From: Schistocerca nitens
Taxonomy: Eukaryota > Arthropoda > Insecta > Orthoptera > Acrididae
Length of the DNA: 64,000 bases
Reading direction: 5' to 3'
Assembly (NCBI RefSeq): GCF_023898315.1
Contig: NC_064622.1
Coordinates: 270,745,503 to 270,809,502, forward strand
This document shows positions 12,367-22,900 of this stretch, piece by piece. A program made the position numbers and the translations under genes. Position 1 is the stretch's first letter; each line of letters starts with the position of its first letter. The notes beneath the pieces were generated by a model. That model did not search any database. It had not been told where the DNA came from and worked only from the letters and a program-made list of their open reading frames with translations.

Positions 12367-12716
12367 TCGAAAAATGATGTTCTTGTAAGTTTCCTATTTA
12401 ATTACAATTAAATTTTAAAACTACTTTGCGGATAATAATTGATTTGCCCTCATATTCACCTATTTTGACAATCTCCTGATAAATGATCAAGGTAGTAAGT
12501 ATTATATTCAAATGTTTTACAGTTTTATATTATACTCTCTGACACATTCCACACCCACAAGAATCATCTCATTTTTTGGTTCTATGGAATGAAAACTTAA
12601 TGTAATCTGTTGCAGTTATCATAAGGTAATTGCTGCTGTACTACATTCAAATTTGGCATGTTTTCATTTTATTGCTGAAAAAAGTGAAAACTGTGTTTGG
12701 CAGATACTCTTTTGCA

Positions 12717-12728
12717 GGGGGGGGGGGG

Positions 12729-12761
<33 letters not shown>
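12717..12761. repeat. Compound microsatellite G14-(AG)n
   Basis: A run of 14 G residues is followed directly by about 15 AG repeats. Confidence 0.95.
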
Positions 12762-12763
<2 letters not shown>

Positions 12764-13089
12764 CTGTATTCCACAATCACAAAAGATTTTTGGATGAATA
12801 AATAAATAAGCTGAATATGTAATCAAAAAAGCGGCCCATATAACATTTTTGAGACCAAACACTGTATAAATAGTGGATTATATGCAGGAAATAACCTCAG
12901 AGTGTGATGTGGCACCTGTTAAACTAGAAATTAGTTATTTAAAATGTCTACATCAGTGAATATAATCAGAATGTAAAATCTTAGAAGAGCGGTATATCTG
13001 CAGATGATCTTTACATGCCAGCTGCTGGTTAGTTTGCCATAGCAGACAGCATTTTCATCTTCAAAACAATCAGGATAGTGCAGTGGGTA

Positions 13090-13764
13090 CAGTGGCGGAT
13101 ACATATGGGGGGCACACTGGGCGCAACCCCCTCCCCCCACCCTTGCAGGTCCGCCCGCATTGCCACCCCTGCCAGTCAACCCGCACGCTATTCATTCGTT
13201 TCTTTCATCAGTTGACACGAAGGAATCGAGTTAACACTCACCCTGACAATAATAATGAGCATATGGCATTGGTGGCCGGGAGACCCCTTGGGGGGCGGTT
13301 CGGCCACCGCTCCACAAGTTCTTTAACGCCACTACGGCAACTTGTGAGTGAATGACGATGAAATGATGATGAAAGACATACAACACCCGTCATCATCTCG
13401 AGGCAGAGAAAAACCGTGACCCCGCCGGGAATCGAACCCGGGACCACAAGCACGGGCAGCAAGAACGCTACCGCAAGACCATGAGCTGCAGACACCCTGA
13501 CATTAGCTGTCCTACTGACAATGTAATTATCCAATTTTCCAGGAAGAATGGGTGCACAGAAATCACCATTTAAGGAAGAGAACCACAACTGTAACTTTTT
13601 TATATCATAACATGGCATTTTCTTTTATATGTGTATAATCAATTTAAATAAAGCTTTCTTAAACTTTACATGTGACTTGATTATTTTTTATTATGGTAAA
13701 AGAAAAGGTAGCTCAAGATATCTTTAGTGCCCCCCTCATTGAGGATTTTCTGTATCCGCCACTG
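13090..13764. mobile_element. hAT-type MITE inserted in a SINE
   Basis: Termini CAGTGGCGGATACA and the inverted TGTATCCGCCACTG are perfect for 14 bp, followed by a shared GGGGGGCAC-type block. The 8-bp flanks are AGTGGGTA (13082-13089) and CGCGATTA (13765-13772). Both can be derived from the SINE target AGTGGTTA by one and three changes, fitting an old 8-bp hAT duplication. No transposase is present. It contains a second SINE. Confidence 0.75.
13249..13492 (-). mobile_element. tRNA-derived SINE (third family) inside the hAT-type MITE
   Basis: On the minus strand it begins GTCTGCAGCTCATGGTCTTG and has the B-box GGGTTCGATTCCC near 13429-13441. A long unique body follows with CGTCATTCACTCACAAGT and a tail of ATTATTAT type. 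A perfect 10-bp target duplication, CACCCTGACA, lies at 13239-13248 and 13493-13502. Confidence 0.9.
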
Positions 13765-13999
13765 CGCGATTAGCACACTGGACTTGCATTTGGGAGGATG
13801 ATGGTCCAAACCTGCGTTCAGCCATCCTTATTAAGCTTTTCCCTAAATCAGTTAAGGCAAATGCTGGGATGGTTCCTTCGAAAGAGAATAGCCACCTTCC
13901 TTCTCCATCATTCACTAATCTGTGCTGGTGCTCCGTCTCTAATGACTTCATTGTCGACAGGATGTTAAGCTAATCTCCTGCCCCTCCTTTTTCATCTTT

Positions 14000-14169
14000 G
14001 AGTGCTATTTCTTGTATAAATGTGTTTGTGTCCCTTAATTTATCCCTGTGCGAAGTCTCTTTTCGAATCCACATTTGGGTTTTGTCGTCCTTGTATTTAA
14101 CTGTTGTCACAGCTCTAATGCCTTAACCTGCACTACAACATTAATATGCTCCCATATGATTTCAGTTGA
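14000..14169. other. Nothing recognised
   Basis: Short unannotated spacer after the SINE target duplication. Confidence 0.4.
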
Positions 14170-14640
14170 TGCCATACTGAAAGCTGTGCAACTACACAGT
14201 ATTTGTGGTGTCTTGTTAAAATGGTAGCTCATGGTGCCACTACAGAAAGCCACAATCTGTGGTGTCACATTAGCTGCGTTGTGAACCCGACGTAAAGAAA
14301 AAACAGCAACTAAAATGATGCCACAACTAGAGTAGCAAAATACAGTGGCACCACAGTACATGTGTGAACACCCAATTTTCAGTGGCACCACTCAAGAGAT
14401 GCAAGTTTTGCAATGTCACAAAAAGTTAAACATATTTGTATCTGTTTTGTGACGCTACTAGCCTCCCACTACTGCTGAATAGCAACTCTGGACTGCTGCC
14501 TGGTGACTGTGTTTTGAAACAGCAGTATTCTGTCATAGTTTTGCACTGGGCATCATATCATGTCATGTCATGTCACGTCACGTCAAAACATTCTGCAATG
14601 CATTTCAAATGATGGCATCCACACTGGCTGTCCCAACACA
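14170..14640. repeat. Cluster of degenerate repeat motifs
   Basis: On the minus strand a motif of the form GGGTTCACA...TG.TGCCACTGT...TTCTGTAGTGG recurs at about 14225-14295, 14332-14390 and again at 16360-16415. A separate simple array of TCATG/TCACG pentamers occupies 14564-14586. The pattern resembles subterminal repeats of a cut-and-paste transposon, but no clear ends were found. Confidence 0.35.
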
Positions 14641-15900
14641 TCGCATCACGACACCATCAAGGTTTACTCAGAAGAAAGTTTCGACGGCTGATGTCATCTA
14701 ACTACTGTTGTTCAAGTGATCCTCCTCCCCCCAAACTCATTTCCTCTCAATACATGACCAAGCATATATCTCTATATCTCGTTACATCCTCGTTGATCTC
14801 AGTTGTTTATTATTTGCTATAAATTGTTTCATTTTGTTATTTATTTTGTTAAAATTCATAATTTAATAATAAATGACAAAAGATTAATTGAAGCACTGAA
14901 GCAGCACTCCGAATTGTATGACATGAGCATACTAAATTACTTGCCATCTACTACATTTCAAAACTGAATTTTTATACATATTGGCACCATACTTAAAATT
15001 TTATAATGTGATGGACTGTAATATGGCTGCAACTTAATGTGAAGGATGTACTGTGACTAGAATCAGATTGATTAGTAAGTGAAATTTATTTTTATATTGT
15101 AGGCATTTATAATATTTCATAAAGAAATGAACTGAAACCACTCAGACACTACAACAGTGACAAAATGCTTTTTTGAGAAGTATACATCAAGTAATGTATC
15201 AGAGTTGTTTGTTTAACGATGTTTTTGTGGCATACTTATTTATTGTTAAGTAGCTCTCTGGATTGTGTGTGAAACAGTTTTGCAACAATGAGTGGTCAAT
15301 ATTTATGTGGTTTCACTTGCTAACACCAGTACAAATAAGGCTTTTCTACTATTAAAGCCAAATACACGATGTAAAGAAAACCTACAAATTTTGAAGGGAA
15401 GGGTACTGAGGGAGATACGACTATTGGGAAAAAAATAAATAAATAAAATAACATAAAAATTTTTTTTAAAAAATGGGATGTGGTGGCAGCTCATAATACT
15501 GTGTTCCTTTTAGTAATTCAGGGTGCAATTTGACATAATAACTGAAAAAAGCTGGTGCTTTGGCTTTCTAAATTACTTATAAAATTCACATTCCTATTCC
15601 TCTAGCTTCTTGTATAGATGTGAAATTCCACTTCTCTAATACGTAATGACATTTTTCAGACCAACATTCTTTTTTGAATTGTTTTACATTTTGTCTTCCT
15701 CCTCTAATATACAAGCTATCCCTGCAAGCTACAAGCACTTTGGGTCCAATAAATGTCAGTTTTGTAGAAACATGGACTCCAGCATCCGTGAATATAAGCT
15801 ACTATGTTGTGCATGTGCAAAAAACCTGTTGAGGACAGTCATGCAAGTTGATATCACATGGCTTGAATTAACTTGTGCCATGATGTGATGGTCACTGTGA
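14641..15900. other. AT-rich sequence, nothing recognised
   Basis: No domain, repeat family or RNA recognised. The stretch lies between two segments carrying TCATG/CATGA-type short repeats (14564-14586 and 15908-15955), which hints at the ends of one decayed element, without proof. Confidence 0.4.
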
Positions 15901-15907
15901 ATACACA

Positions 15908-15962
15908 CTGATGCGACAGTGCCGTGACATGATGGTGCCGTGACATGATACTGCCGTGATGG
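15908..15962. repeat. Short tandem repeat GTGCCGTGACATGAT
   Basis: Two adjacent copies of about 19 bp plus a partial third copy (CTGCCGTGATGGTG). Confidence 0.6.
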
Positions 15963-16009
15963 TGAATGTGAACTAGCCTTTATCATGTAATCACTGCTGT
16001 TGTACTCCA

Positions 16010-16288
16010 CTCGGGTATGATGACAGAGCTCTGGAAGAGCAGGTTGGTCTTGCAGTTCTGGACGATCTTGCTCACTAGGTCCTTGAAGGGCAGTTTGTGG
16101 ATGAGCAGCTCCACGCTCTTTTGGTAGCAGTGGATTTCTCACAGGGAAACAGTTCCCAGCCTGTAGCAGTGGGGCTTCTTGACACTGCTGGTGGTGGGTA
16201 TGCTCTTCCTCGCCACCTTGGTGGCGCATTGTTTGTGCAGCACATTTCCAACAGTCAACTTACGAGCCATTTGCTTTGTGCAGACCAT
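16010..16288 (-). pseudogene. Histone H3 pseudogene, 3'-truncated
   Basis: Read on the minus strand from the ATG at 16288-16286, translation aligns in frame with the N-terminal two thirds of histone H3. It starts [10 protein letters not shown] where H3 has ARTKQTARK, then has [24 protein letters not shown] and [18 protein letters not shown], ending [13 protein letters not shown] at 16140-16142 replaces the Arg codon before EI, fitting CpG decay of CGA. Alignment stops near residue 90, so the final helix and C-terminus are missing. Many substitutions at normally invariant residues (K9 and K14 region, R42) show long decay. H3 genes usually lack introns, so whether it arose by retrotransposition cannot be decided. 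Confidence 0.85.
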
Positions 16289-17332
16289 GAAGTCAGTGAT
16301 AAAGCAGCAGTGAGACAGAGTGGCATGGAGGTGGGTGTGCTAATTATGTGAGCTGGGGATTCACTACAGAATACCATGGACAGTGGCATCACTTTGGTTG
16401 CATGTGTGAACCCAGCTTTGTAGTATATGTACTCTGCATAGCGTACAACCACAGTCTGAAGCTGTGAATCCACTACATGCGCAGCTGTCCGTGGTAGTGT
16501 TTGCAGCTAAGCATTGCACAGTCAATATGATGTTTGGTGCACAGCTGCCATGGTTGAACACGCCACACAGTGAGCTGAAGCAGAACAGTCCTTTGTCCAG
16601 TGCGGAAGAACTTTCAGAGTGATCTATGCAGAACACAATAAGTGCCTTTAAGCCAGCTTCCCACGGGAAGGAATTTCTTACACCTGCACCCACCACCACC
16701 TCTCAGTGAGCCATACTACTTGTGGAAAAACCTAACTTGCACACTGTCATGCTAACTCACACGTAAGTTGCAAAATTTAAAACGTGTTCTCCTTTTTTTG
16801 CATGACATCACTTTCCCCACCACCACCTACAAATTTCAGCAGCATCATTAGTTTATATACATGAAAAGTTAGCCTCATGGCAAAATAATGGGCTTAGTCT
16901 TCAACTACATAAAGAAACACTCTCTAAAATAGAAAAACGTTCTTAAACAGCAACTCCATCTGATCACTTACTTGTAATACAGTACCACACAATCGTTTGA
17001 AGTGACGAAATGGGTTACAAAGGATTGTAATTGAGATTGTGAACTTGCTGAGGTTAATTTTACTGCAAAACAGTCAACATCATAAAGGTATTTTTTATTT
17101 CAGTAAAACCTTACTTTCCAAGGTACCTTCAGTTTATTGTACATAACAGAAAAATTTAGAAATTGTGCTGTTCGGAATGTGACACTTGTGTTGCAGTGAC
17201 TCCAGCTGCCAAATATTTCAATAGTTCTCGTAATTTAATGCCAGCTGGCACAGAATCTTGCATGCATGTGTTAGACTTTTGTACAGAGCCAGAAATATGG
17301 TTCAAAAAGATTTCAAAATTAATTTTACTTAT
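16289..17332. other. Nothing recognised apart from one repeat motif
   Basis: The 16360-16415 segment shares the GGGTTCACA-type motif with 14225-14390 (minus strand). The remainder is AT-rich with no recognised gene. Confidence 0.4.
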
Positions 17333-17525
17333 TCAAAAAGGATTTCTGAATGAAAAGTTGTCCTTGTCAGATAACTCTCTTATTAGGATATTGGGTGCTC
17401 CAAAAGAATTTGTGCAACATTCCCATTTCCACATCCAGCATTTGTGGATCCATTTCTTCTTCATAAATGTCACTGTTAGATCTCTGGCTAAAAGCAGCGC
17501 AGCTTCCATATGAATAATTTCACTT
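17333..17525 (-). pseudogene. Possible PIF/Harbinger-type transposase N-terminal fragment
   Basis: The minus-strand frame reads MEAALLLARDLTVTFMKKKW, then IHKCWMWKWECCTNSFGAPN, then ILIRELSDKDNFSFRNPF. This resembles the N-terminal segment of HARBI1-like nucleases: a run of leucines, basic residues, W-x-H-P, a stretch ending LI-x-EL, then F-R-N-x-F. No catalytic domain follows downstream. The match is from memory and short, so a chance open frame is not excluded. Confidence 0.3.
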
Positions 17526-17749
17526 GCCACCCTATTTAAAATCATGTAAGCAGCATTTCCCACTGTGGCACATGGAAATGCTAATGTGCATGTAAGAGTA
17601 GTGGTGGGGGGATACACTTGTAAGAAGCCAGCCATATTTCTGAAAGGAATGCAGCCACTTCTTCTCATAATTACTTTGACTGAAGCACCTGGGAGATGCC
17701 ATAAAATATTTTGTCAAGTTCGTATTTGGTGTGTTTTATATGAAAACTA

Positions 17750-19171
17750 CACTCCTGGAAATTGAAATAAGAACACCGTGAATTCATTGTCCCAGGAAGG
17801 GGAAACTTTATTGACACATTCCTGGGGTCAGATACATCACATGATCACACTGACAGAACCACAGGCACATAGACACAGGCAACAGAGCATGCACAATGTC
17901 GGCACTAGTACAGTGTATATCCACCTTTCGCAGCAATGCAGGCTGCTATTCTCCCACGGAGACGATCGTAGAGATGCTGGATGTAGTCCTGTGGAACGGC
18001 TTGCCATGCCATTTCCACCTGGCGCCTCAGTTGGACCAGCGTTCGTGCTGGACGTGCAGACCGTGTGAGACGACGCTTCATCCAGTCCCAAACATGCTCA
18101 ATGGGGGACAGATCCGGAGATCTTGCTGGCCAGGGTAGTTGACTTACACCTTCTAGAGCACGTTGGGTGGCACGGGATACATGCGGACGTGCATTGTCCT
18201 GTTGGAACAGCAAGTTCCCTTGCCGGTCTAGGAATGGTAGAACGATGGGTTCGATGACGGTTTGGATGTACCGTGCACTATTCAGTGTCCCCTCGACGAT
18301 CACCAGTGGTGTACGGCCAGTGTAGGAGATCGCTCCCCACACCATGATGCCGGGTGTTGGCCCTGTGTGCCTCTGTCGTATGCAGTCCTGATTGTGGCGC
18401 TCACCTGCACGGCGCCAAACACGCATACGACCATCATTGGCACCAAGGCAGAAGCGACTCTCATCGCTGAAGACGACACGTCTCCATTCGTCCCTCCATT
18501 CACGCCTGTCGCGACACCACTGGAGGCGGGCTGCATGATGTTGGGGCGTGAGCAGAAGACGGCCTAACGGTGTGCGGGACCGTAGCCCAGCTTCATGGAG
18601 ACGGTTGCGAATGGTCCTCGCCGATACCCCAGGAGCAACAGTGTCCCTAATTTGCTGGGAAGTGGCGGTGTGGTCCCCTACGGCACTGCGTAGGATCCTA
18701 CGGTCTTGGCGTGCATCCATGCGTCGCTGCGGTCCGGTCCCAGGTCGACGGGCACGTGCACCTTCCGCCGACCACTGGCGACAACATCGATGTACTGTGG
18801 AGACCTCACGCCCCACGTGTTGAGCAATTCGGCGGTACGTCCACCCGGCCTCCCGCATGCCCACTATACGCCCTCGCTCAAAGTCCGTCAACTGCACATA
18901 CGGCTCACGTCCACGCTGTCGCGGCATGCTACCAGTGTTAAAGACTGCGATGGAGCTCCGTATGCCACGGCAAACTGGCTGACACTGACGGCGGCGGTGC
19001 ACAAATGGTGCGCAGCTAGCGCCATTCGACGGCCAACACCGCGGTTCCTGGTGTGTCCGCTGTGCCGTGCGTGTGATCATCGCTTGTACAGCCCTCTCGC
19101 AGTGTCCGGAGCAAGTATGGTGGGTCTGACACACCGGTGTCAATGTGTTCTTTTTTCCATTTCCAGGAGTG
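17750..19171 (-). mobile_element. Tc1-type DNA transposon, copy 1 (1,422 bp)
   Basis: Termini CACTCCTGGAAATTGAAATA and, inverted, CACTCCTGGAAATGGAAAAA form about 28-bp inverted repeats. TA target duplications lie at 17748-17749 and 19172-19173. A single transposase gene fills the element. The copy at 27577-28998 has exactly the same length and differs at only about a dozen sites by eye, so this family moved recently. Confidence 0.95.
17905..18927 (-). CDS. Tc1-type transposase, apparently intact (340 aa)
   Basis: The ATG at 18927-18925 gives MPRQRGREPYVQLTDFERGR; the frame ends at a TAG at 17907-17905. An open frame continues upstream without an ATG in register that matches the family. Residues 10-110 form paired helix-turn-helix DNA-binding domains (FERGRIVGMREAGWTYRRIA; TSQQIRDTV; SARTIRNRLHEAGL). 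The DDE catalytic domain has FSDESRF (first Asp), QQDNARPHVSR (second Asp) and SPDLSPIEHVWDW (Glu). By my count 32 residues separate the second Asp from the Glu, not the 34 usual for Tc1. The enzyme would bind the terminal repeats and cut and paste the element at TA. No frameshift or stop was seen, so it may be functional. Confidence 0.92.
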   Translation of the reverse strand: MPRQRGREPYVQLTDFERGRIVGMREAGWTYRRIAQHVGREVSTVHRCCRQWSAEGARARRPGTGPQRRMDARQDRRILRSAVGDHTATSQQIRDTVAPGVSARTIRNRLHEAGLRSRTPLGRLLLTPQHHAARLQWCRDRREWRDEWRRVVFSDESRFCLGANDGRMRVWRRAGERHNQDCIRQRHTGPTPGIMVWGAISYTGRTPLVIVEGTLNSARYIQTVIEPIVLPFLDRQGNLLFQQDNARPHVSRATQRALEGVSQLPWPARSPDLSPIEHVWDWMKRRLTRSARPARTLVQLRRQVEMAWQAVPQDYIQHLYDRLRGRIAACIAAKGGYTLY

Positions 19172-19173
19172 TA

Positions 19174-19904
19174 TATTATAAATTATGTCCTATGAATATA
19201 TATTCTTTCAAAATACTAGCACATTGGGGATGTCTCAAAATGCAATTTGTTTCAATTGAATGTCCAGTAACATGTTATTAGTGTTTAAAGTTTTCAAGTG
19301 CTGTATGACATAGGATTTGTACCTGATCACTGTGGTGTAGTGAGTATAAAGCTGGAGTTAGGAACTTGTAAACTCTAGTTCACACCGTAACATTTCTGGA
19401 AAATTCAGGGACTTTTCTTATTAACTTAATGAAAATATGTTCTACACATTAGACATTATGTACATACAAGAACACACTCTCAACAGAGCACTCTCTCAAC
19501 AGTAAGCTGCCATTGTCAATAATTTTCAAATTAAGTGTAAAAATTAAGTGAATATTCATAAAACATTGATTATCTGGCAAAAACAAACTACCAATTAGAA
19601 TAAGAAACACAGAAAAGGCTAATCCATGTGAAAAATAATTAAAAGGTGACTTAGTCTCACTGTTAGCTACCAATAAATTATAAAAGAAAATTAACTAGCA
19701 AGTTATTTTAGCAGACTACTGTTCCAAACAGGCCTAGTTTAATTCTGTTTTGGACAAGGGTACATGTTTAGTTCCAAACAAGGAACAATGTGAATTCTTG
19801 AACAATAAAACTGAACTTCATGCATTTTCCAAACATGTGAATGAAGCATATCGTATGTTGTTTTCCCTAAAATGAACACAGTCTGAACTGTCAACGGTAA
19901 CTTC
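19174..19904. other. AT-rich sequence, nothing recognised
   Basis: No motif recognised. It may contain the missing 5' part of the Copia element if the LINE at 19905 inserted into it, but I see no Copia coding here. Confidence 0.4.
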
Positions 19905-22900
19905 AATGTATGCATATAAAACACACAGTGCCCACATTCTGTGTCTAACAGAACACCACATCACTGCTGGTATTGAAGTGATCCCTATTCCCAACTATGT
20001 TTTGGCAACGTCTTATTGCAGGAACTATATGGACAAAGGAGGAGTAGCTGTATATGTAAAAAACAATGTCTTGTTCACGGCAATAGATGTACATAGATTC
20101 TGCTTTGAGCAACATTTTGAAGTATGTGCTATAGAGGTGCCAGACACTGTCTCCAGATTAACAGTTGTGGCAGTTTACAGGGCACCATCTGGTAATTTTA
20201 AAGTGTTTGTTAAACAATTAGATACTCTTTTGTTGTACTTAAGTAGAAAAAAATAGGGGCATAGTAGTTGTTGGGGATTTTAACATAGATTTCTTGGTTC
20301 ATTCTTCCTGCAAGGTGGAGTTTGAAAATCTCATGTGCACGTACAACCTTGTTCCCGTGGTTAGCTCGCCCACCAGAACCACAACCTCTTCCAGTACTCT
20401 CATTGATAATGTTTTTGTTGATCAGAGTAAAGTCAACCATATTAATATTGAAATGGTTATAAATGGCCTGTCTGACCATGACGGACAACGAGTTACTTTC
20501 AACAGTTTGGGAATTCCTCTGAGTGACACCCCACCTAGATGGAAAACAGTAAGGAAAATAAGTGAGGAAGCTATTCAAACGTTCAGATCATGTCTTCAGC
20601 ATACTGACTGGTCACCTGTTTATCTAGCAGAAACTGCTAATTCAAAATACAATTTATTCACAAATGAGATAGCAGGTACCTTTGAAAGTGTATTTCCAAA
20701 AAAGTCATACAGAGTCCAACCTGCTAGGTCTGCAAAAAAACCATGGCTCACTAAGGGCATCATAGCTTCCTGTCAGAGAAAAAGGCAACTCTACATAGCA
20801 TCAAAGACTTCTAACAACCCTGCTCAGCTAAAACATTATAAACTCTACTGTAAAATTCTTGCCAAAGTAATTAAAAACTCTAAAAGTATGTGTATAGCAT
20901 CTGAAATTACTAATTCTGAAAATAAAATTAAAACAATCTGGAATGTGATAAAGAGAGAAACAGGGACTGTAAACTACACCAAAGACAAAAATATTGTTTT
21001 AACTGTTGACAACTCAGAGATAACTAATAGTGAGGAAATTGCTGAAATCTTTAACCAACATTTTTTAACTGTCCCAACACAGATAGGTTGCCATGGTTCT
21101 CTAGATAAAGCTGCCTGTATAATGAAAAATAATTTTCCAGAACCTTTCAGTCAAATAAGTGTGCCTCCCATTACTGCCAATGAAATAAAAAAAATCATAC
21201 AGTCTTTGAAAAATAAACATTCTGCTGGTATCGACGATATTTCAAGCAAGCTGTTGAAGGCTTGCTGTAGTGAAGTGACCGAAGTCTTGGCTCACATCTT
21301 CAACACATCCATGCAACAAGGAGTGTTTCCAGACAGAATGAAATACGCTGTTGTCAGGCCCCTGTACAAAGCAGGGGATGCTACAAATGTGTCAAACTAT
21401 CGCCCTATCTCTCTATTAACAACATTTTCAAAAGTCCTAGAAAAAGCTCTGTACAACAGGATTGTGGCACACCTTGGTGACCTGAACATCATTAACAGTC
21501 AGCAGTTTGGTTTTCAAAAGGGAGTTTCAATAGATAACGCAATTTTCTCATTCACAAATGATGTTCTAGAGTCTATAAACAGAAAGAGGCTGCCAATTGG
21601 TGTCTTATGCGACCTATCAAAGGCGTTCGACTGTGTAGATCACCAGATACTCCTCAAGAAGGCCTGTCATTATGGAATTACTGACCTGTAGGGAACTGGT
21701 TAAAATCGTACCTCGAAAATAGGAAGCAGAAGATTACTCTAGATATTTCAGATAGTGTATCACAATATATAGTGGACTCTGAGTGGGGAATTGTGCAGCA
21801 GGGAGTGCCACAGGGATCAGTGCTTGGGCCCTTGCTGTTCCTCATATATGTTAATGACCTGCCTTTATCCATCAATAAGCAGTGTAAATTTACAATGTTC
21901 GCTGATGATATGAGCATTGTGGTGGATAATGTGTCAACTACTGACTTAGAGTCCGAGGTCAATGATATCCTTAAAGAAGTTCTGGGTTGGTTTAGTATTA
22001 ACTCCCTTTCAATAAACCTGAAAAAAACCAATTTTATCCAGTTCCAGACAACCCACAAAAACCCAAAAGAAATAGTTATCACACAGAATGATCAGATGAT
22101 AAAGCAAGTGTACTTATCAAAATTCCTAGGCGTATACGTGGACAGTAGGCTGAACTGGGAACATCACGTTCTACAAACACTAAAACGGCTGACGTCGGCA
22201 ACATTTGCTTTACGAATTTTGTCACGCTTCAACGACATTACCATCTCAAAGTCAGCTTACTTTGGCTATTTTCATTCAGTCATGTGTTATGGCATCATCT
22301 TCTGGGGCAATACACCTGCCGCAAAGAAAATCCTCACAGCACAAAAAAGGGCAATAAGAATCATTTGTGGTGTACCCCCACGAACCTCATGTCGAAATCT
22401 GTTTAAACGACTTGAAATACTGACAGCAACATCTCAGTACATATATTCACTGATGTGCTTCATAATAAATAACCCCACTCTGTATGAAACGAATTGCCTA
22501 CATCATGAACATAACACCAGAAGAAAAGAGGATTTCCACTGTGAGTTAAAGAGCTTGACACTTATTCAGAAAGGGGTAAAGTATGCTGGAACGAAAATTT
22601 TCAATTCCCTACCCAACAGCATCAAAAGTATAAGGAGTAGTACATCAGTATTTAAACGTAGCTTGAAAAATTATTTACTTGAGACCTCACTTTATTCACT
22701 AGAGGAATTCTTTCAGAGAAATAAGTAAAACCCAGATTGGAAAGATGTTTTTAAATTTTTTGACACTGTTTACTGTTAAACTAATGTAATAATGCCCTAA
22801 TGTAAAAATTCCTGTTTTTCTCATTTCCATTTTTGGGTCACTTTTAAACCCAAAGTGGGAAGTTTTGATTACTGTTCAAGGTTAAAATAGATGCAATAAT

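Larger units (their letters stand above)
10950..12452 (+). mobile_element. Mariner-type DNA transposon, with nested SINE
   Basis: Inverted termini of about 30 bp begin TGAGGGTAAGTCAATTATTA on the left and end with the near-perfect complement (TAATTGATTTGCCCTCA). TA dinucleotides flank at 10948-10949 and 12453-12454. The interior is a broken mariner transposase gene. It sits in the 3' untranslated region of LINE copy A. Length without the SINE and its duplication is about 1.3 kb, normal for mariner. Confidence 0.92.
8160..12607 (+). mobile_element. LINE copy A (CR1/Jockey-group), interrupted and internally deleted
   Basis: Endonuclease pieces (GDFN motif near 8188; NGLSDHD near 9420) are separated by a Mutator-like insertion at 8306-9379. 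RT motifs follow: VKPLYKKGDKEIPSNYRPISL at about 10267-10330. A deletion near 10445-10455 joins early RT to the C-terminal region, removing the catalytic F-A-D-D segment. The 3' untranslated region is split by a mariner at 10950-12452 and resumes at 12455, ending in a hairpin at 12546-12590. It is closely related to the copy at 35.3-38.9 kb. Numerous frameshifts make it non-functional. Confidence 0.85.
13062..13988 (+). mobile_element. tRNA-derived SINE (second family), split by a hAT-type element
   Basis: The 5' part GGATAGTGCAGTGGGTA (13073-13089) continues after the inserted element as TTAGCACACTGGACTTGCAT, a tRNA-like head. A B-box-like stretch and a tail near 13955-13985 (TGTCGACAGGATGTTAAGC) follow. 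A perfect 10-bp target duplication, TTTTCATCTT, is at 13052-13061 and 13989-13998. The family is one I recall from locust DNA. Confidence 0.8.

Noticed and set aside
15756-16229. 157-codon minus-strand open frame
   Set aside because: It overlaps the histone H3 pseudogene in the wrong frame; the H3 frame explains the sequence.
18262-19281. Large plus-strand open frames across the Tc1 copies (also at 28089-29003)
   Set aside because: They are antisense shadows of the GC-rich transposase gene; the minus-strand frame has all domains and catalytic motifs.
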